Shown here: one piece after another, positions 25,119 to 33,858 of the stretch | How the letters are laid out: every line of letters begins with the position of its first letter | How positions within the stretch are numbered: position 1 is the first letter of the stretch | Assembly: GCF_000153725.1 (NCBI RefSeq) | Contig: NZ_DS022277.1 | Location: 31,242 to 95,241 of the forward strand | From: Salipiger bermudensis HTCC2601 | GTDB taxonomy: Bacteria; Pseudomonadota; Alphaproteobacteria; Rhodobacterales; Rhodobacteraceae | Direction: 5' to 3' | DNA length: 64,000 bases | Program-made: the position numbers and the translations under genes | The notes under the pieces: generated by a model | The model's database searches: none | Seen by the model: the letters and a program-made list of their open reading frames with translations, nothing else | Told to the model about the DNA's origin: nothing

Positions 25119-26861
25119 TCAGAAGATGTCGGGTTCTCCGGCGGTCTTGCCGAAGTCGGATTTCAGGAAGTCGAAGTCGCAGCCCTCGTCGGCCTGCAGC
25201 ACGTGCTTGGAGAACATCCAGCCCCAGCCGCGCTCGAAGCGCGGTTCCGGCGGCACGAGGGCCTTGCGGCGCGTCTCGAGGTCTTCCTCGCTGACCAGCA
25301 TGTCGAGCGAGCGGTTGGGCAGGTCGAGGCGTACGATGTCGCCGGTCCTGAGCAGGGCAAGCGGGCCGCCGACGAAGCTCTCGGGCGAGACGTGCAGTAC
25401 GCAGGCACCGTAGGAGGTGCCGGACATGCGCGCATCCGAGATCCGCAACATGTCGCGGTGGCCCTGCTTGATCAGCGCCTTGGGGATCGGCAGCATGCCC
25501 CATTCGGGGAAGCCCGGGCCGCCGAGCGGGCCGGCGTTGCGCAACACCATGACATGGTCGGGCGTCACCTCGGCCTGTTCGTCGTCGACGAATTTCTTCA
25601 TTTCCGGGTAGCTGTCGAACACCAGTGCCGGGCCTTCGTGGACATGGTATTTCGGATCGCAGGCAGCGGGCTTGATGACCGCACCCATCGGGCAGAGATT
25701 ACCCTTGAGCACGGCGAGGGAGCCCTCGTGATAGACCGGGTTCGACAGAGGCCGGATGACGTCGTCGTTATAGACCTCGGCGCCCTCGAGGTTCTCGCCC
25801 ATGGTCTTGCCGGTGACCGTCATGCAAGAGGTGTCGAGCCGGTCCTCGAGCTGCTTCATCAGCGCGCGCAGGCCGCCGGCGTAGTAGAAATCCTCCATCA
25901 GGTAGTCCTTGCCCGAGGGGCGGACGTTGGCGATCAGCGGCGTATTGCGACCGAGCTCGTCGAGCTCCTCGAGCTGCATGGGCACGCCGGCCCGGCGGGC
26001 CATGGCTATGAGGTGGACGACCGCGTTGGTCGAGCAGCCGGTTGCCATGGCGACGATGGCGGCGTTCCGGCAGGCGCCTGCGGTGATGATCTGGTCGGGG
26101 GTCATGTCCTCCCAGACCATCTCGACGATGCGGCGCCCGCAGGCGGCGGACATGCGCTGGTGGTTGCTGTCGACCGCGGGGATCGACGAGGCACCGGGCA
26201 GGGTGATGCCCATGGCATCGGCGATCGCCGTCATGGTCGAGGCGGTGCCCATGGTCATGCAGGTGCCCGCCGAACGCGCGATGCCGCCCTGCACGCCGAG
26301 CCATTCCTCATCCGAGATGTTGCCGGCACGGCGCTCGTCCCAGTATTTCCAGGCATCCGAGCCAGAGCCGAGGATCTTGCCGGCGTAGTTGCCCCGCAGC
26401 ATGGGCCCTGCGGGCAGGTAGATCAGCGGCACGCCGGCGCTGATCGCCCCCATGACGAGGCCGGGCGTGGTCTTGTCGCAGCCGCCCATCAACACCACGC
26501 CGTCGAGCGGGTGGCAGCGGATCATCTCCTCGGTCTCCATCGCCAGCATGTTGCGATAGAGCATCGAGGTCGGCTTGATGTTGCTCTCGTCGACCGAGAG
26601 CGCCGGCATCTCGACCGGCAGGCCGCCGGCCTGCAGCACGCCGCGCTTCACGTCATGCACGCGGTCCTTGAAATGGGCGTGGCAGGTGTTGAGCTCGGAC
26701 CAGGTGTTGAGCACTCCGATCACCGGCTTATCGCGGTAATCCTCTTCACCGTAGCCGAGCTGCATCATTCGCGAGCGGTGGCCGAAGGAGCGCAGGTCGT
26801 CCGGCGCGAACCAGCGGGCGGACCGCAGGGTTTCAGGTGTCTTGCGGGTCATTGTGGTCAT
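25119..26861 (-). CDS. IlvD/Edd-family sugar-acid dehydratase (L-arabinonate dehydratase-like)
   Basis: A 580-residue dehydratase, the length of pentonate dehydratases rather than of IlvD itself. The cluster cysteines are in SELNTCHAHF (C near 60), MGGCDKTTPG (C near 128) and RSAGTCMTMGTAS (C near 200), the pattern of the [2Fe-2S] L-arabinonate and D-xylonate dehydratases. The serine-containing loop SDARMSGTSYG is near 480. The expected reaction is aldonate to 2-keto-3-deoxy aldonate. The start at 26861 overlaps the stop of a tiny membrane-protein gene by 4 bases, so it is coupled to the TRAP transporter genes upstream. Confidence 0.88.
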   Translation of the reverse strand: MTTMTRKTPETLRSARWFAPDDLRSFGHRSRMMQLGYGEEDYRDKPVIGVLNTWSELNTCHAHFKDRVHDVKRGVLQAGGLPVEMPALSVDESNIKPTSMLYRNMLAMETEEMIRCHPLDGVVLMGGCDKTTPGLVMGAISAGVPLIYLPAGPMLRGNYAGKILGSGSDAWKYWDERRAGNISDEEWLGVQGGIARSAGTCMTMGTASTMTAIADAMGITLPGASSIPAVDSNHQRMSAACGRRIVEMVWEDMTPDQIITAGACRNAAIVAMATGCSTNAVVHLIAMARRAGVPMQLEELDELGRNTPLIANVRPSGKDYLMEDFYYAGGLRALMKQLEDRLDTSCMTVTGKTMGENLEGAEVYNDDVIRPLSNPVYHEGSLAVLKGNLCPMGAVIKPAACDPKYHVHEGPALVFDSYPEMKKFVDDEQAEVTPDHVMVLRNAGPLGGPGFPEWGMLPIPKALIKQGHRDMLRISDARMSGTSYGACVLHVSPESFVGGPLALLRTGDIVRLDLPNRSLDMLVSEEDLETRRKALVPPEPRFERGWGWMFSKHVLQADEGCDFDFLKSDFGKTAGEPDIF

Positions 26862-27019
26862 CCCGTGAAAGCAAAGGTGAGCCAGATCAGGAGCGCCGTG
26901 AGGGCGAGACCAAGGAGCTCCGGCCAGTTGCCGAAATCGTGGCCGTCCTGACGGTCCTCGGCGGCGAGCTCGGGTGCGGAGAGGTCTTCGTCCTGTCGGG
27001 TGAGATGGTCATCTGACAT
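26858..27019 (-). CDS. 53-residue single-span membrane protein between TRAP permease and dehydratase genes
   Basis: A short gene: ATG at 27019 preceded by GGAGACCCCA, stop TGA at 26858-26860 overlapping the dehydratase ATG as ATGA. The protein has an acidic, soluble first half (residues 1-31, beginning SDDHLTRQDEDLSAPELAAE) and one hydrophobic helix (residues 34-50, LLGLALTALLIWLTFAF). It begins 9 bases after the DctM stop. The tight spacing on both sides argues that it is expressed. I do not recognise it; it could be a small accessory subunit of the TRAP permease. Confidence 0.7.
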   Translation of the reverse strand: MSDDHLTRQDEDLSAPELAAEDRQDGHDFGNWPELLGLALTALLIWLTFAFTG

Positions 27020-27028
27020 TGGGGTCTC

Positions 27029-28345
27029 CTATTCCATCAGCGAGGGCAGCCAGAGCGCCAGCTCGGGTATGAAGAGCACCAGGAACAGTCCGACGGCCTG
27101 CAGCGCGATGAAGGGCAGCACGGCGACGAAGATGTCCTGCAGCTCGACGCCTTTCGGGGCGACCGACTTCAGGAAGAAGCAGGCAGGCCCGAACGGGGGC
27201 GAGAGATAGTACATCTGGATGTTCATGGCGAAGAGCACGCCAAACCAGACCGGATCAAAGCCGAGATCGACCACGACAGGGGCGAAGATCGGCACGGTGA
27301 TGAAGATGATCGCGATCCATTCGAGGAAGGTGCCGAGCACCATCACGATCAGCATCATCACGACGATCACCATGATCGGGGCGACGTCGAGCCCGGTCAG
27401 GATGCCGCGCAGGAACTCGCCGCCGCCGATGCGGTTGTAGATGCCGATCAGCGAGACCGCCCCAAGCACCAGCCAGATGATCGAGCCCACGGTGAGCACG
27501 GTCTGGCGCATGGCGTCGCGCGCCATCTTCCAGCGCAGCTCGCCGCGCACCGCGGCGACCACCAGGGCGCCCACGGCGCCAATGGCGGCGGCCTCGGTTA
27601 CGGTGGCGATGCCGGAATAGATAATCCCCAGAACCGTGCCGATCAGCACGCCCGGCAGGATAATGCCCTTGAGGAACTTCAGGCGCTGGAGAAACGGCAG
27701 GCCGGTTTCCGGGATGTCGTAGATCGGCGCCATGGAGGGCTTCAGCCGGACCCGGATGAGGATGTAGGTGATGTAGAGCGAGGCGAGGATCAGCCCCGGC
27801 ACCGCGGAGGCGGCGAAGAGCTTGGTGATCGAGACCTGCGCGGCCAGGCCGTAGATGATGAGCACGACCGAGGGCGGGATCAGCGTGGCCAGCGCGCCTG
27901 CGGCACAGATGATGCCGATCGAGAGGTGCTTGTCATAGCCCAGCCGCAGCATCTGCGGCAGCGCGATGAGGCCGAGCATGACGATCTCGCCGCCCATGAT
28001 GCCGGACATGGCGGCCAGCACCACGGCGACGATGCAGGTCTGCACGCCGACCGAGCCACGAAAGCGCCCGCCCATGATCGCCATGGAGTCGAAGAGGGAT
28101 TTGGCGATGCCTGATCGTTCCAGCACGTTCGCCATGAAGACGAAGAACGGCACCGCGATCAGTTCGTATTTGTGCAGCACCTCGCTGACGTTGGCGGCAA
28201 CGATGAAGAAGCCGGCGCGGGTGCCGAAATAGAGGATGGCCGTGGCCAACGAGACCGTGAGCGTCGTGATGCCGAGCGGCACGCCGAGCGCCATCAGCCC
28301 CAGCAGCGAGATCACGATCAGGAGGGTGATGTATTCAATGCCCAC
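27029..28345 (-). CDS. dctM: TRAP transporter large permease DctM
   Basis: A 438-residue integral membrane protein with about 12 hydrophobic segments. Family landmarks are PFFVFMANVLERSG near 70, the GGEIVMLGLIALPQMLRLGYD region near 118 and the C-terminal LSPPFGPACFFLKSVAP near 380. It is the ion-coupled translocating subunit of a tripartite periplasmic transporter. It overlaps the DctQ gene by 11 bases and is followed by the small membrane protein and the sugar-acid dehydratase, so the cargo is probably an aldonic or related hydroxy acid. Confidence 0.93.
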   Translation of the reverse strand: MGIEYITLLIVISLLGLMALGVPLGITTLTVSLATAILYFGTRAGFFIVAANVSEVLHKYELIAVPFFVFMANVLERSGIAKSLFDSMAIMGGRFRGSVGVQTCIVAVVLAAMSGIMGGEIVMLGLIALPQMLRLGYDKHLSIGIICAAGALATLIPPSVVLIIYGLAAQVSITKLFAASAVPGLILASLYITYILIRVRLKPSMAPIYDIPETGLPFLQRLKFLKGIILPGVLIGTVLGIIYSGIATVTEAAAIGAVGALVVAAVRGELRWKMARDAMRQTVLTVGSIIWLVLGAVSLIGIYNRIGGGEFLRGILTGLDVAPIMVIVVMMLIVMVLGTFLEWIAIIFITVPIFAPVVVDLGFDPVWFGVLFAMNIQMYYLSPPFGPACFFLKSVAPKGVELQDIFVAVLPFIALQAVGLFLVLFIPELALWLPSLME

Positions 28346-28856
28346 TGGACAGGTCTCCTTCGGTGCGCTGGACCCAGCGAATTATGTTCGCGGCCAGCTG
28401 GGCGAGGTAGAGGAGGCAGCCGATCACGATCAGCACCTTGAAGATCGTCGGCTGGATCGAGTTCAGTGCGGTGCCGGCGTATTCGGTGCGCGACAGGACC
28501 TTCATCGCCGGCTTCCAGAGCGCGATGGTGAGCACGAGGATCGAGCCGAAGGCGATCATCATCTGCAGCAGCCGGAACAGCCGCCAGAGCTTCGGGCTGA
28601 CCACCAGTTCAAGCATGGTGATCGAGATGTGGCGGTTGCGCTCGGTCACGAAGCCCACCGCCAGAACCCAGGCCGTGGCGCAAAGCGTCATCGCCAGCTC
28701 GGTCGACCACACCGTGGGCCGGTCGAAGCCGTAGCGAAGCACCACTTCGAGCGCGGATATGGCGATGCAGGTGAAAAACAGGACAGAGCAGGCCTGGCCG
28801 ACAAAGACGCTGACGCGGTCCATGCCGTCGGCATAGCGGGCAAGAAGGCGAGACAT
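28335..28856 (-). CDS. dctQ: TRAP transporter small permease DctQ
   Basis: A 173-residue four-span membrane protein. The second span carries ALEVVLRYGFDRPTVWSTELA, the typical DctQ text, and VTERNRHISITMLE follows. The ATG at 28856 has GGAGA at a suitable distance; a GTG four codons upstream is the longer alternative. It bridges the binding protein and DctM and overlaps the dctM start by 11 bases, implying translational coupling. Confidence 0.9.
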   Translation of the reverse strand: MSRLLARYADGMDRVSVFVGQACSVLFFTCIAISALEVVLRYGFDRPTVWSTELAMTLCATAWVLAVGFVTERNRHISITMLELVVSPKLWRLFRLLQMMIAFGSILVLTIALWKPAMKVLSRTEYAGTALNSIQPTIFKVLIVIGCLLYLAQLAANIIRWVQRTEGDLSSGH

Positions 28857-28886
28857 CGCTTTCTCCACGAGAATGTTGGGACAGGG

Positions 28887-28916
28887 CCGCCCCGGCGTCG
28901 CACGACGCCAGGGCGG
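28887..28916 (-). terminator. hairpin between dctP and dctQ
   Basis: A 14-bp stem with one mismatch, CCGCCCCGGCGTCG / CGACGCCAGGGCGG, with a 2-base loop. Hairpins after binding-protein genes typically protect that mRNA segment so that binding protein exceeds permease. Confidence 0.6.
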
Positions 28917-28928
28917 TGGGGCGGATGC

Positions 28929-29951
28929 TTACTTGAGCAGTCCGATCTCGGTCATGTAAGCGATATGCGCGTCGTAGACCTCTTTCGCGAGGTCGGACTT
29001 GGTGGCGTATTCTTCCCACTGACCGCGCGCGACTTCGCGCATCTGGTCACGGTCTTCCTGCGCCCAGTTGATGACCTCGATCTTTTCAGAGGCATCATCA
29101 CGCGCTGCGAGCTCCTGATCGAGCTTGTGGACCTCGTCGCGCATCGCCGACTGGGCCTCGTACCACCAGTCGCGCAGCGCAGTCTGGTCTTCCTCCGACA
29201 GCGACTCCCACTTCTCCATGTTCACTGTGAACTGCATGTTCGGCATGGAGTGGATGCCCGGGTAGAGCGGGTAGGGGGCCACGTCCTGCATGCCGGTCGC
29301 ATCGTTGTTGACGTAAGCCGAAGCGTCGGCCGCGTCGACGATGCCCTTCTCGAGCGCCCCGAAGACCTCGGAGAACGGAATGCTGACGGGCGAGGCGCCG
29401 GCAGCCTGAAACACCGCCGAGGCCATGCCCTCTGGAGAGCGGATTTTCTTGCCCTGAAGATCCTCGAAGGTGCGGATCGGCACACGGGAGGCGAGCGCCT
29501 CGCGCGAATAGGGCCCGCATGCCACGACCTTGACCTCGCCGCCCGTGAGGCTTTCGGCCGCTTTCTGGAACAGCTCCTCGCCGCCGCCTTCGCGGCAGAA
29601 GCCCATCATCTGCTCAGGCGTGTCGTAGCCCGCGATGAGATCGCCGAGCAGACCATATGCCGGCTCAACCCCGACGAAATAGGACGCCGAGGTCCAGTCG
29701 CCGTCGATCACCCCTGCGGCGATGGCTTCCTGTGTGTCGCGCGCGGGAACCACCGAACTGTTCGGCGTCAGGATGACCTCGACACGGCCGTCGGTCCGTT
29801 CCTTGATTTTCGGAAGCCAGTTCTCGGTCAGATACTGCGTCGAGAAGTCGCCGGCGTTGAACGAGGTCTGGATGTTGAAGGTTTCTGCAGGCGCGACCGT
29901 GGCGATGACGGTGGCGCAGCCTGCAAACAGTGCTGCTTTCGCGAAGTTCAT
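28929..29951 (-). CDS. dctP: TRAP transporter substrate-binding protein DctP
   Basis: A 340-residue periplasmic protein with a signal peptide (cleavage near ATVAPA-ETF, residue 23). The DctP carboxylate-binding region is seen as REALASRVPIRTFEDLQGKKIRSP near 160, with the conserved arginine that salt-bridges the carboxylate of the ligand. A run of IVDAADASAYVNNDATGM follows. It is the first gene of the TRAP-dehydratase operon and is divergent from a GntR regulator. The carboxylate arginine and the downstream IlvD/Edd enzyme support an aldonic acid ligand. Confidence 0.9.
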   Translation of the reverse strand: MNFAKAALFAGCATVIATVAPAETFNIQTSFNAGDFSTQYLTENWLPKIKERTDGRVEVILTPNSSVVPARDTQEAIAAGVIDGDWTSASYFVGVEPAYGLLGDLIAGYDTPEQMMGFCREGGGEELFQKAAESLTGGEVKVVACGPYSREALASRVPIRTFEDLQGKKIRSPEGMASAVFQAAGASPVSIPFSEVFGALEKGIVDAADASAYVNNDATGMQDVAPYPLYPGIHSMPNMQFTVNMEKWESLSEEDQTALRDWWYEAQSAMRDEVHKLDQELAARDDASEKIEVINWAQEDRDQMREVARGQWEEYATKSDLAKEVYDAHIAYMTEIGLLK

Positions 29952-30006
29952 CTGGGTTCCTCCCCCTGATCGTCCGGGAAGCCCTCCTCCCCGGTCATCT
30001 AATGTG

Positions 30007-30018
30007 CTAATATATTAG
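30007..30018. promoter_or_regulatory. 12-bp perfect palindrome between dctP and the GntR gene
   Basis: CTAATATATTAG is a perfect palindrome in the AT-rich divergent gap, 56 bases upstream of dctP. Palindromes of this size are typical GntR-family operators. It overlaps the GTG at 30018, which argues that the GntR gene starts further downstream. Confidence 0.5.
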
Positions 30019-30095
30019 TGTCCATCGAGCAAGACTTGTTTATAGTTGCCGGCGAACGTGAAGGACTCAAGGCGATCACACCCGTGCCGAACGAC

Positions 30096-30791
30096 ATGAT
30101 GACCTCTTCCCAGCGCCGCCGCCCGATGATCCGTCGCGCGTCTGCCAGCGTTGCGCTGCACGATTCGCTGCGCGAGCGAATCCTCAATCTCGATCTGGCG
30201 CCGGGTCAGTACATTTCCCGCTCGGAGATCGCCGCCGAATATCAGGTCAGCCTGACTCCGGTGCGTGACGCGCTCATCAAGCTCGAGGAGGAGGGGCTGA
30301 TCCACATCTACCCCCAGTCCAAGACGGAGGTGTCCAAGATCGACCTGTCACATGCACGGGAGACCCATTTCCTGCGCCTATCGCTCGAGCTCGAGATCGT
30401 CAGTCGCCTGGCCGCGATGGGCGCTTCGGCGCCGGTCCAGCCGGCACGCTCGAGCCTCGCGCAGCAAATAGCGGCGCATGATGCGAATGACCTGTCCTCC
30501 TTCGTCCGGCTCGACCGCGCCTTCCACCATGCGCTCTACGAAGCGATCGGAATGGAGGCGCTGTCGTCGGTGATCGAAGCGCGGTCCGGCCATATCGACC
30601 GGCTGAGAAAACTGAACCTGCCCGCGCCGGGAAAGTCCGAATCCATCGTCGGCTGCCACACCCGCATTCTCGAGGCGATCGAGCGCGGCGACGTGGAGGC
30701 TGCCCGCGCCGTGCTCCGCGAGCATCTTTCCGGGACGCTGGCCATGGCCGACGAGATCCGCGAGCGGAACCCGGACTTCTTCGTCGCCTGA
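30096..30791 (+). CDS. GntR/FadR-family transcriptional regulator
   Basis: A regulator of about 231 residues from the ATG at 30096. The winged-helix part contains LHDSLRERILNLDLAPGQYIS and SEIAAEYQVSLTPVRDALIK (GntR recognition element), and the FCD ligand domain contains the metal ligands in RLDRAFHHALYE and the late SIVGCHTRILEAIE. A GTG at 30018 opens the longest frame but overlaps the palindromic operator; neither start has a strong ribosome-binding site. It is divergent from dctP and probably represses the sugar-acid uptake and breakdown operon. Confidence 0.82.
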   Translation: MMTSSQRRRPMIRRASASVALHDSLRERILNLDLAPGQYISRSEIAAEYQVSLTPVRDALIKLEEEGLIHIYPQSKTEVSKIDLSHARETHFLRLSLELEIVSRLAAMGASAPVQPARSSLAQQIAAHDANDLSSFVRLDRAFHHALYEAIGMEALSSVIEARSGHIDRLRKLNLPAPGKSESIVGCHTRILEAIERGDVEAARAVLREHLSGTLAMADEIRERNPDFFVA

Positions 30792-30840
30792 GGCGCGCGA
30801 TAGGGTCTGTTTGCGCGCGAGCGCAGGGCGGTGTGCCGTG

Positions 30841-31758
30841 TCAGGCTCCCAGTGCGGTCTTCAGTGACGTCACCATCGACAGGCCCATCTGGCGCCGGGT
30901 TTCCTCCGTGCCCGAACCGATATGCGGCGTCAGGATCACCGAGGGATGCATCCTGAGCGCTTCCGGCACGTGAGGTTCGTTCTCGAACACGTCCAGGGCA
31001 GCGCCAGCCAGCCGCTCCGCCCGAAGCGCCTCTATCAGAGCGGTTTCGTCGACGATCGGGCCGCGCGAGATGTTCACGAGGTAGCCCTCCGATCCCAGAG
31101 CCGCGATCACCTCCCGGCTCACCAGCCCGCGCGTCGCATCGCTGAGCGGGCACGAGGCGACCAGCATCTGCGTGGCCTCCGCCAGCGCCTCGGGGCTGTC
31201 GAAATAGGGCAGCTCGACCGGCTTCTTCCGGGGGCCATAATAGCTGACACGCGCGCCCATCACCTCGAGCCGGCGGGCGATGGCCTTGCCGATATGCCCC
31301 AGCCCGATGATGCCCACCTCCATGCCACTGAGTGAATGGGTGAGCGGGAATTGCCCGCGCGTCCACGCCTCGGAGCGAACGAAGTCATGCGCGCGCACGA
31401 GTTGCCGGGTCACCGCGAGGCAGTGCATCACCGTCAGGTTGGCGACCTCTTCGGCGAGGATGTGCGAGGTGTTGGTGACCGTGATGCCGCGTTGGCGGCA
31501 GTGCTCGGTATCAACGTTCTCCAGCCCGGCAGAATAGCTCGCGACGATCTCGAGCGCCGGCAGGCGGTCCAGCAACTCTGCGCGGATCTGACGCTTCCTC
31601 ACCGCGAGACCTCGGACCCGCGATCCACAGGTCTGCAACAGCGCAGCGATCTCCCCGTCGTCCTCCGGCAACTCCAGCACGTCGAGCGATGCAGAGAGCG
31701 CCGAAGCAATTTCGCCGGGGAGTTTGGCAGCCTTGAGCACGAGGGGTCGGGTCGTCAT
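30841..31758 (-). CDS. D-isomer-specific 2-hydroxyacid dehydrogenase
   Basis: A 305-residue NAD(P)H-dependent dehydrogenase. The Rossmann motif is VGIIGLGHIGKAIARRL near residue 148; the catalytic residues are the arginine in VNISRGPIVDE, the glutamate in DVFENEPHVP and the histidine in LTPHIGSGT. The sequence is of the hydroxypyruvate/glyoxylate reductase (GhrB/GyaR-like) group. It could reduce glyoxylate, hydroxypyruvate or a 2-keto acid formed from sugar acids, for example glycolaldehyde-derived glyoxylate. AAAGGAGATTGCG precedes the ATG. It is divergent from the next GntR-lldD pair. Confidence 0.87.
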   Translation of the reverse strand: MTTRPLVLKAAKLPGEIASALSASLDVLELPEDDGEIAALLQTCGSRVRGLAVRKRQIRAELLDRLPALEIVASYSAGLENVDTEHCRQRGITVTNTSHILAEEVANLTVMHCLAVTRQLVRAHDFVRSEAWTRGQFPLTHSLSGMEVGIIGLGHIGKAIARRLEVMGARVSYYGPRKKPVELPYFDSPEALAEATQMLVASCPLSDATRGLVSREVIAALGSEGYLVNISRGPIVDETALIEALRAERLAGAALDVFENEPHVPEALRMHPSVILTPHIGSGTEETRRQMGLSMVTSLKTALGA

Positions 31759-31815
31759 CGCAATCTCCTTTTGGGCCGCAGGCTTGTCGCCCCGGCATGA
31801 ACGAGCTCGACCATA

Positions 31816-31844
31816 TTGACGGTTTCGGCTTAGTCAACTATTCA
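31816..31844 (+). promoter_or_regulatory. possible sigma70-type promoter for the GntR-lldD operon
   Basis: TTGACG (31816-31821), a near-consensus -35 box, is followed after 17 bases by TATTCA, a poor -10 box. A start of transcription about 7 bases later would leave the GTG at 31875 as the first usable start codon, consistent with the Shine-Dalgarno sequence there. Confidence 0.3.
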
Positions 31845-31874
31845 TCTGATGACTTGTTCACATTGGAGGCACGC

Positions 31875-32594
31875 GTGGCCCACCCTCTCGACAGATTTCC
31901 ATCGCTGACCGAAACGCTGGTTCAGGCGGTGCTGCAGGTGGCGCGGGAGGAGCGGCTCGGGCCGGGCGACCGGCTGCCCTCGATCAAGGCGCTCTCGGAG
32001 CGCTTCGGGGTCTCGGTGCCGACCATGCGCGAGGCGCTGCAACGGGTCGCCAATCTTGGCGCGGTCGAGATCCGACACGGCTCGGGCATTTACCTGACGC
32101 GTACGCGCCTGCCGGTGATCACCGGTCATCCCGATGCGCTGCAGGGCCATGACCAGACATTGCTTCACCTGCTCGACGCACGTCTCGCCATCGAGCCCGC
32201 AGTTGCCGCCAAGGCGGCGCGGAACATCACCGATCCGCAGGCCGAGGCTCTGCGTGAAGCCATCGAAGCCGCCGAGCGCGCCCTGAGCGGCGCCGGCGGT
32301 GAACACAAGGCCAACATGAGCATCCACGCGCGGATTGCTGAGGCCGCCGACAACCCGATCCTTACCGACACGATCCTGTCGCTGATCAAGGTCTTCGGCG
32401 CCGAGCAGAAGCGCATCCTCGCCATGCATGACCGCCCGTCGAGAGAAAGAAATCACGCCGATCACGTGGCAATCTGCGATGCCATTATCGCCCGCGAGCC
32501 GGAGGCCGCCGAAAGCGCTATGCAAAAGCACCTCTCGCGCGTGCTCGCGGAGATCGGTGGCGCGCGCACTGGAAAGGCGGAACGGAATGACTGA
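31875..32594 (+). CDS. GntR/FadR-family transcriptional regulator
   Basis: A 239-residue regulator from a GTG at 31875, preceded at 6 bases by GGAGG; an ATG at 31797 opens a longer frame but has no ribosome-binding site and would precede the likely promoter. The winged helix contains LGPGDRLPSIKALSERFGVS and VPTMREALQRVANLGAVEI, and the FCD domain covers residues 105-230 (ARLAIEPAVAAKAARNITD; HADHVAICDAIIAREPEAAE). It overlaps the FMN dehydrogenase gene by 8 bases and most likely controls it, in the manner of LldR and lldD. Confidence 0.85.
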   Translation: MAHPLDRFPSLTETLVQAVLQVAREERLGPGDRLPSIKALSERFGVSVPTMREALQRVANLGAVEIRHGSGIYLTRTRLPVITGHPDALQGHDQTLLHLLDARLAIEPAVAAKAARNITDPQAEALREAIEAAERALSGAGGEHKANMSIHARIAEAADNPILTDTILSLIKVFGAEQKRILAMHDRPSRERNHADHVAICDAIIAREPEAAESAMQKHLSRVLAEIGGARTGKAERND

Positions 32595-33858
32595 CACACC
32601 CTCGCTGATCGCGCGTGGTGCGAATGCCTTTGTTGAGCGGAGACTGCGCAGGATCCTGTCGCTGCGCGATTTCGAAAGGGCCGCGGCACGTAAATTACCG
32701 AAGCCGATCTTCGGTTACATCTCCGGCGCGGCCGAGACCAACGCTGCGCTGGAGGGCAACCAAGCCGCCTTCGCCGAGATCGACTTCGTCACCCGCGTCC
32801 TGCGCGATGTCTCGAGCAGATCGCTCGAGACCGAGCTTCTGGGCCGAACCTACGCGGCCCCGTTCGGCATCGCGCCGATGGGCGTCTCCTCGCTCAGTGG
32901 CTATCGCGGCGATCTCGCGCTCGCGACAGCCGCAGTGGCCGCAGGCATACCGATGGTCATCAGCGCCGCCTCTCTGATCCGCATGGAGGAGATCGCCGAG
33001 GCGGCGCCGGGCGTCTGGTATCAGGCCTATCTGCCGCCGGATGCGGCGGATGTCTCGGCCCTGCTCAAGCGCGTGGCGGCCACCGGCATCGACACCTTCG
33101 TCATTACCGTCGACAGCTCCGTCGTGCCGAGCCGCGAAAACAACGTGCGCAATGGCTACAAGACACCGTTGCGGCCCAGTCTCAAGCTGGCCTGGGACGG
33201 CATCACTCATCCCGGCTGGGCGATCGGCACTTTCCTTCGGACCTTCGCACAGCACGGCATGCCGTATTTCGAAAACGCCGATGCCGGGCGTGGCGCGCCG
33301 CTGCTCTCGAGCAGGGCGGTTCGGGACTTTTCCGGTCGCGAGCGCCTCAGTTGGGCGCAGGTCGAACAGGTGCGGCGGGAATGGACGGGCAAGCTTGTTC
33401 TCAAGGGGATCCTGCACCCACAGGATGCGATCCGGGCGCGTGACACCGGGGCCGACGCGATTGTCGTCTCCAACCATGGCGGCCGCCAGCTCGACCATGC
33501 GCTGTCCCCGATGCGGGCGCTGCCCAGGGTCGTGGCGGCGGTGCCGGATATGCCGGTCATGATTGATGGCGGTTTCTGGCGCGGCACCGACATCCTGAAG
33601 GCGCTCGGCCTTGGGGCTGCTTTCGTGTTTCTTGGCCGGCCCTTCAATTACGCCGCAACGGTGGCCGGGCAGCCCGGAGTGGATCACGCGATCCGGCTCC
33701 TGGTGAACGAGCTGCGCGCCGACATGGGTATGCTGGGGCTGACCACCATCCCTGAGATGAGTGCAGAGGCCTTGTCTCTGGCGCGCTTCCGATGTCCGGT
33801 CACCCCGGCCTCGGAGCTCTTGCAGCGCCGGGCCCCTCCTATCGCTCGTGCGACATGA
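32587..33858 (+). CDS. lldD: FMN-dependent alpha-hydroxyacid dehydrogenase (L-lactate dehydrogenase family)
   Basis: A 423-residue FMN enzyme. Residues 60-100 hold FGYISGAAETNAALEGN, the substrate-tyrosine/FMN region of this family (YxSGAxxE). QAYLPPD and ITVDSSVVPSRENNVRNG follow, and the catalytic histidine-arginine pair is VVSNHGGRQLDHA near 300; phosphate binding is at GFWRGTDILKALGLGA. It oxidises an L-2-hydroxy acid to a 2-oxo acid at the membrane, passing electrons to the quinone pool. The symbol rests on family and length; mandelate or glycolate-like substrates are possible given the neighbouring hydroxyacid dehydrogenase. Confidence 0.82.
   Translation: MTDTPSLIARGANAFVERRLRRILSLRDFERAAARKLPKPIFGYISGAAETNAALEGNQAAFAEIDFVTRVLRDVSSRSLETELLGRTYAAPFGIAPMGVSSLSGYRGDLALATAAVAAGIPMVISAASLIRMEEIAEAAPGVWYQAYLPPDAADVSALLKRVAATGIDTFVITVDSSVVPSRENNVRNGYKTPLRPSLKLAWDGITHPGWAIGTFLRTFAQHGMPYFENADAGRGAPLLSSRAVRDFSGRERLSWAQVEQVRREWTGKLVLKGILHPQDAIRARDTGADAIVVSNHGGRQLDHALSPMRALPRVVAAVPDMPVMIDGGFWRGTDILKALGLGAAFVFLGRPFNYAATVAGQPGVDHAIRLLVNELRADMGMLGLTTIPEMSAEALSLARFRCPVTPASELLQRRAPPIARAT

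Noticed and set aside
25203..26951. 582-residue plus-strand frame opposite the IlvD/Edd gene
   Set aside because: Antisense shadow with histidine- and arginine-rich composition; all conserved dehydratase motifs are on the minus strand.
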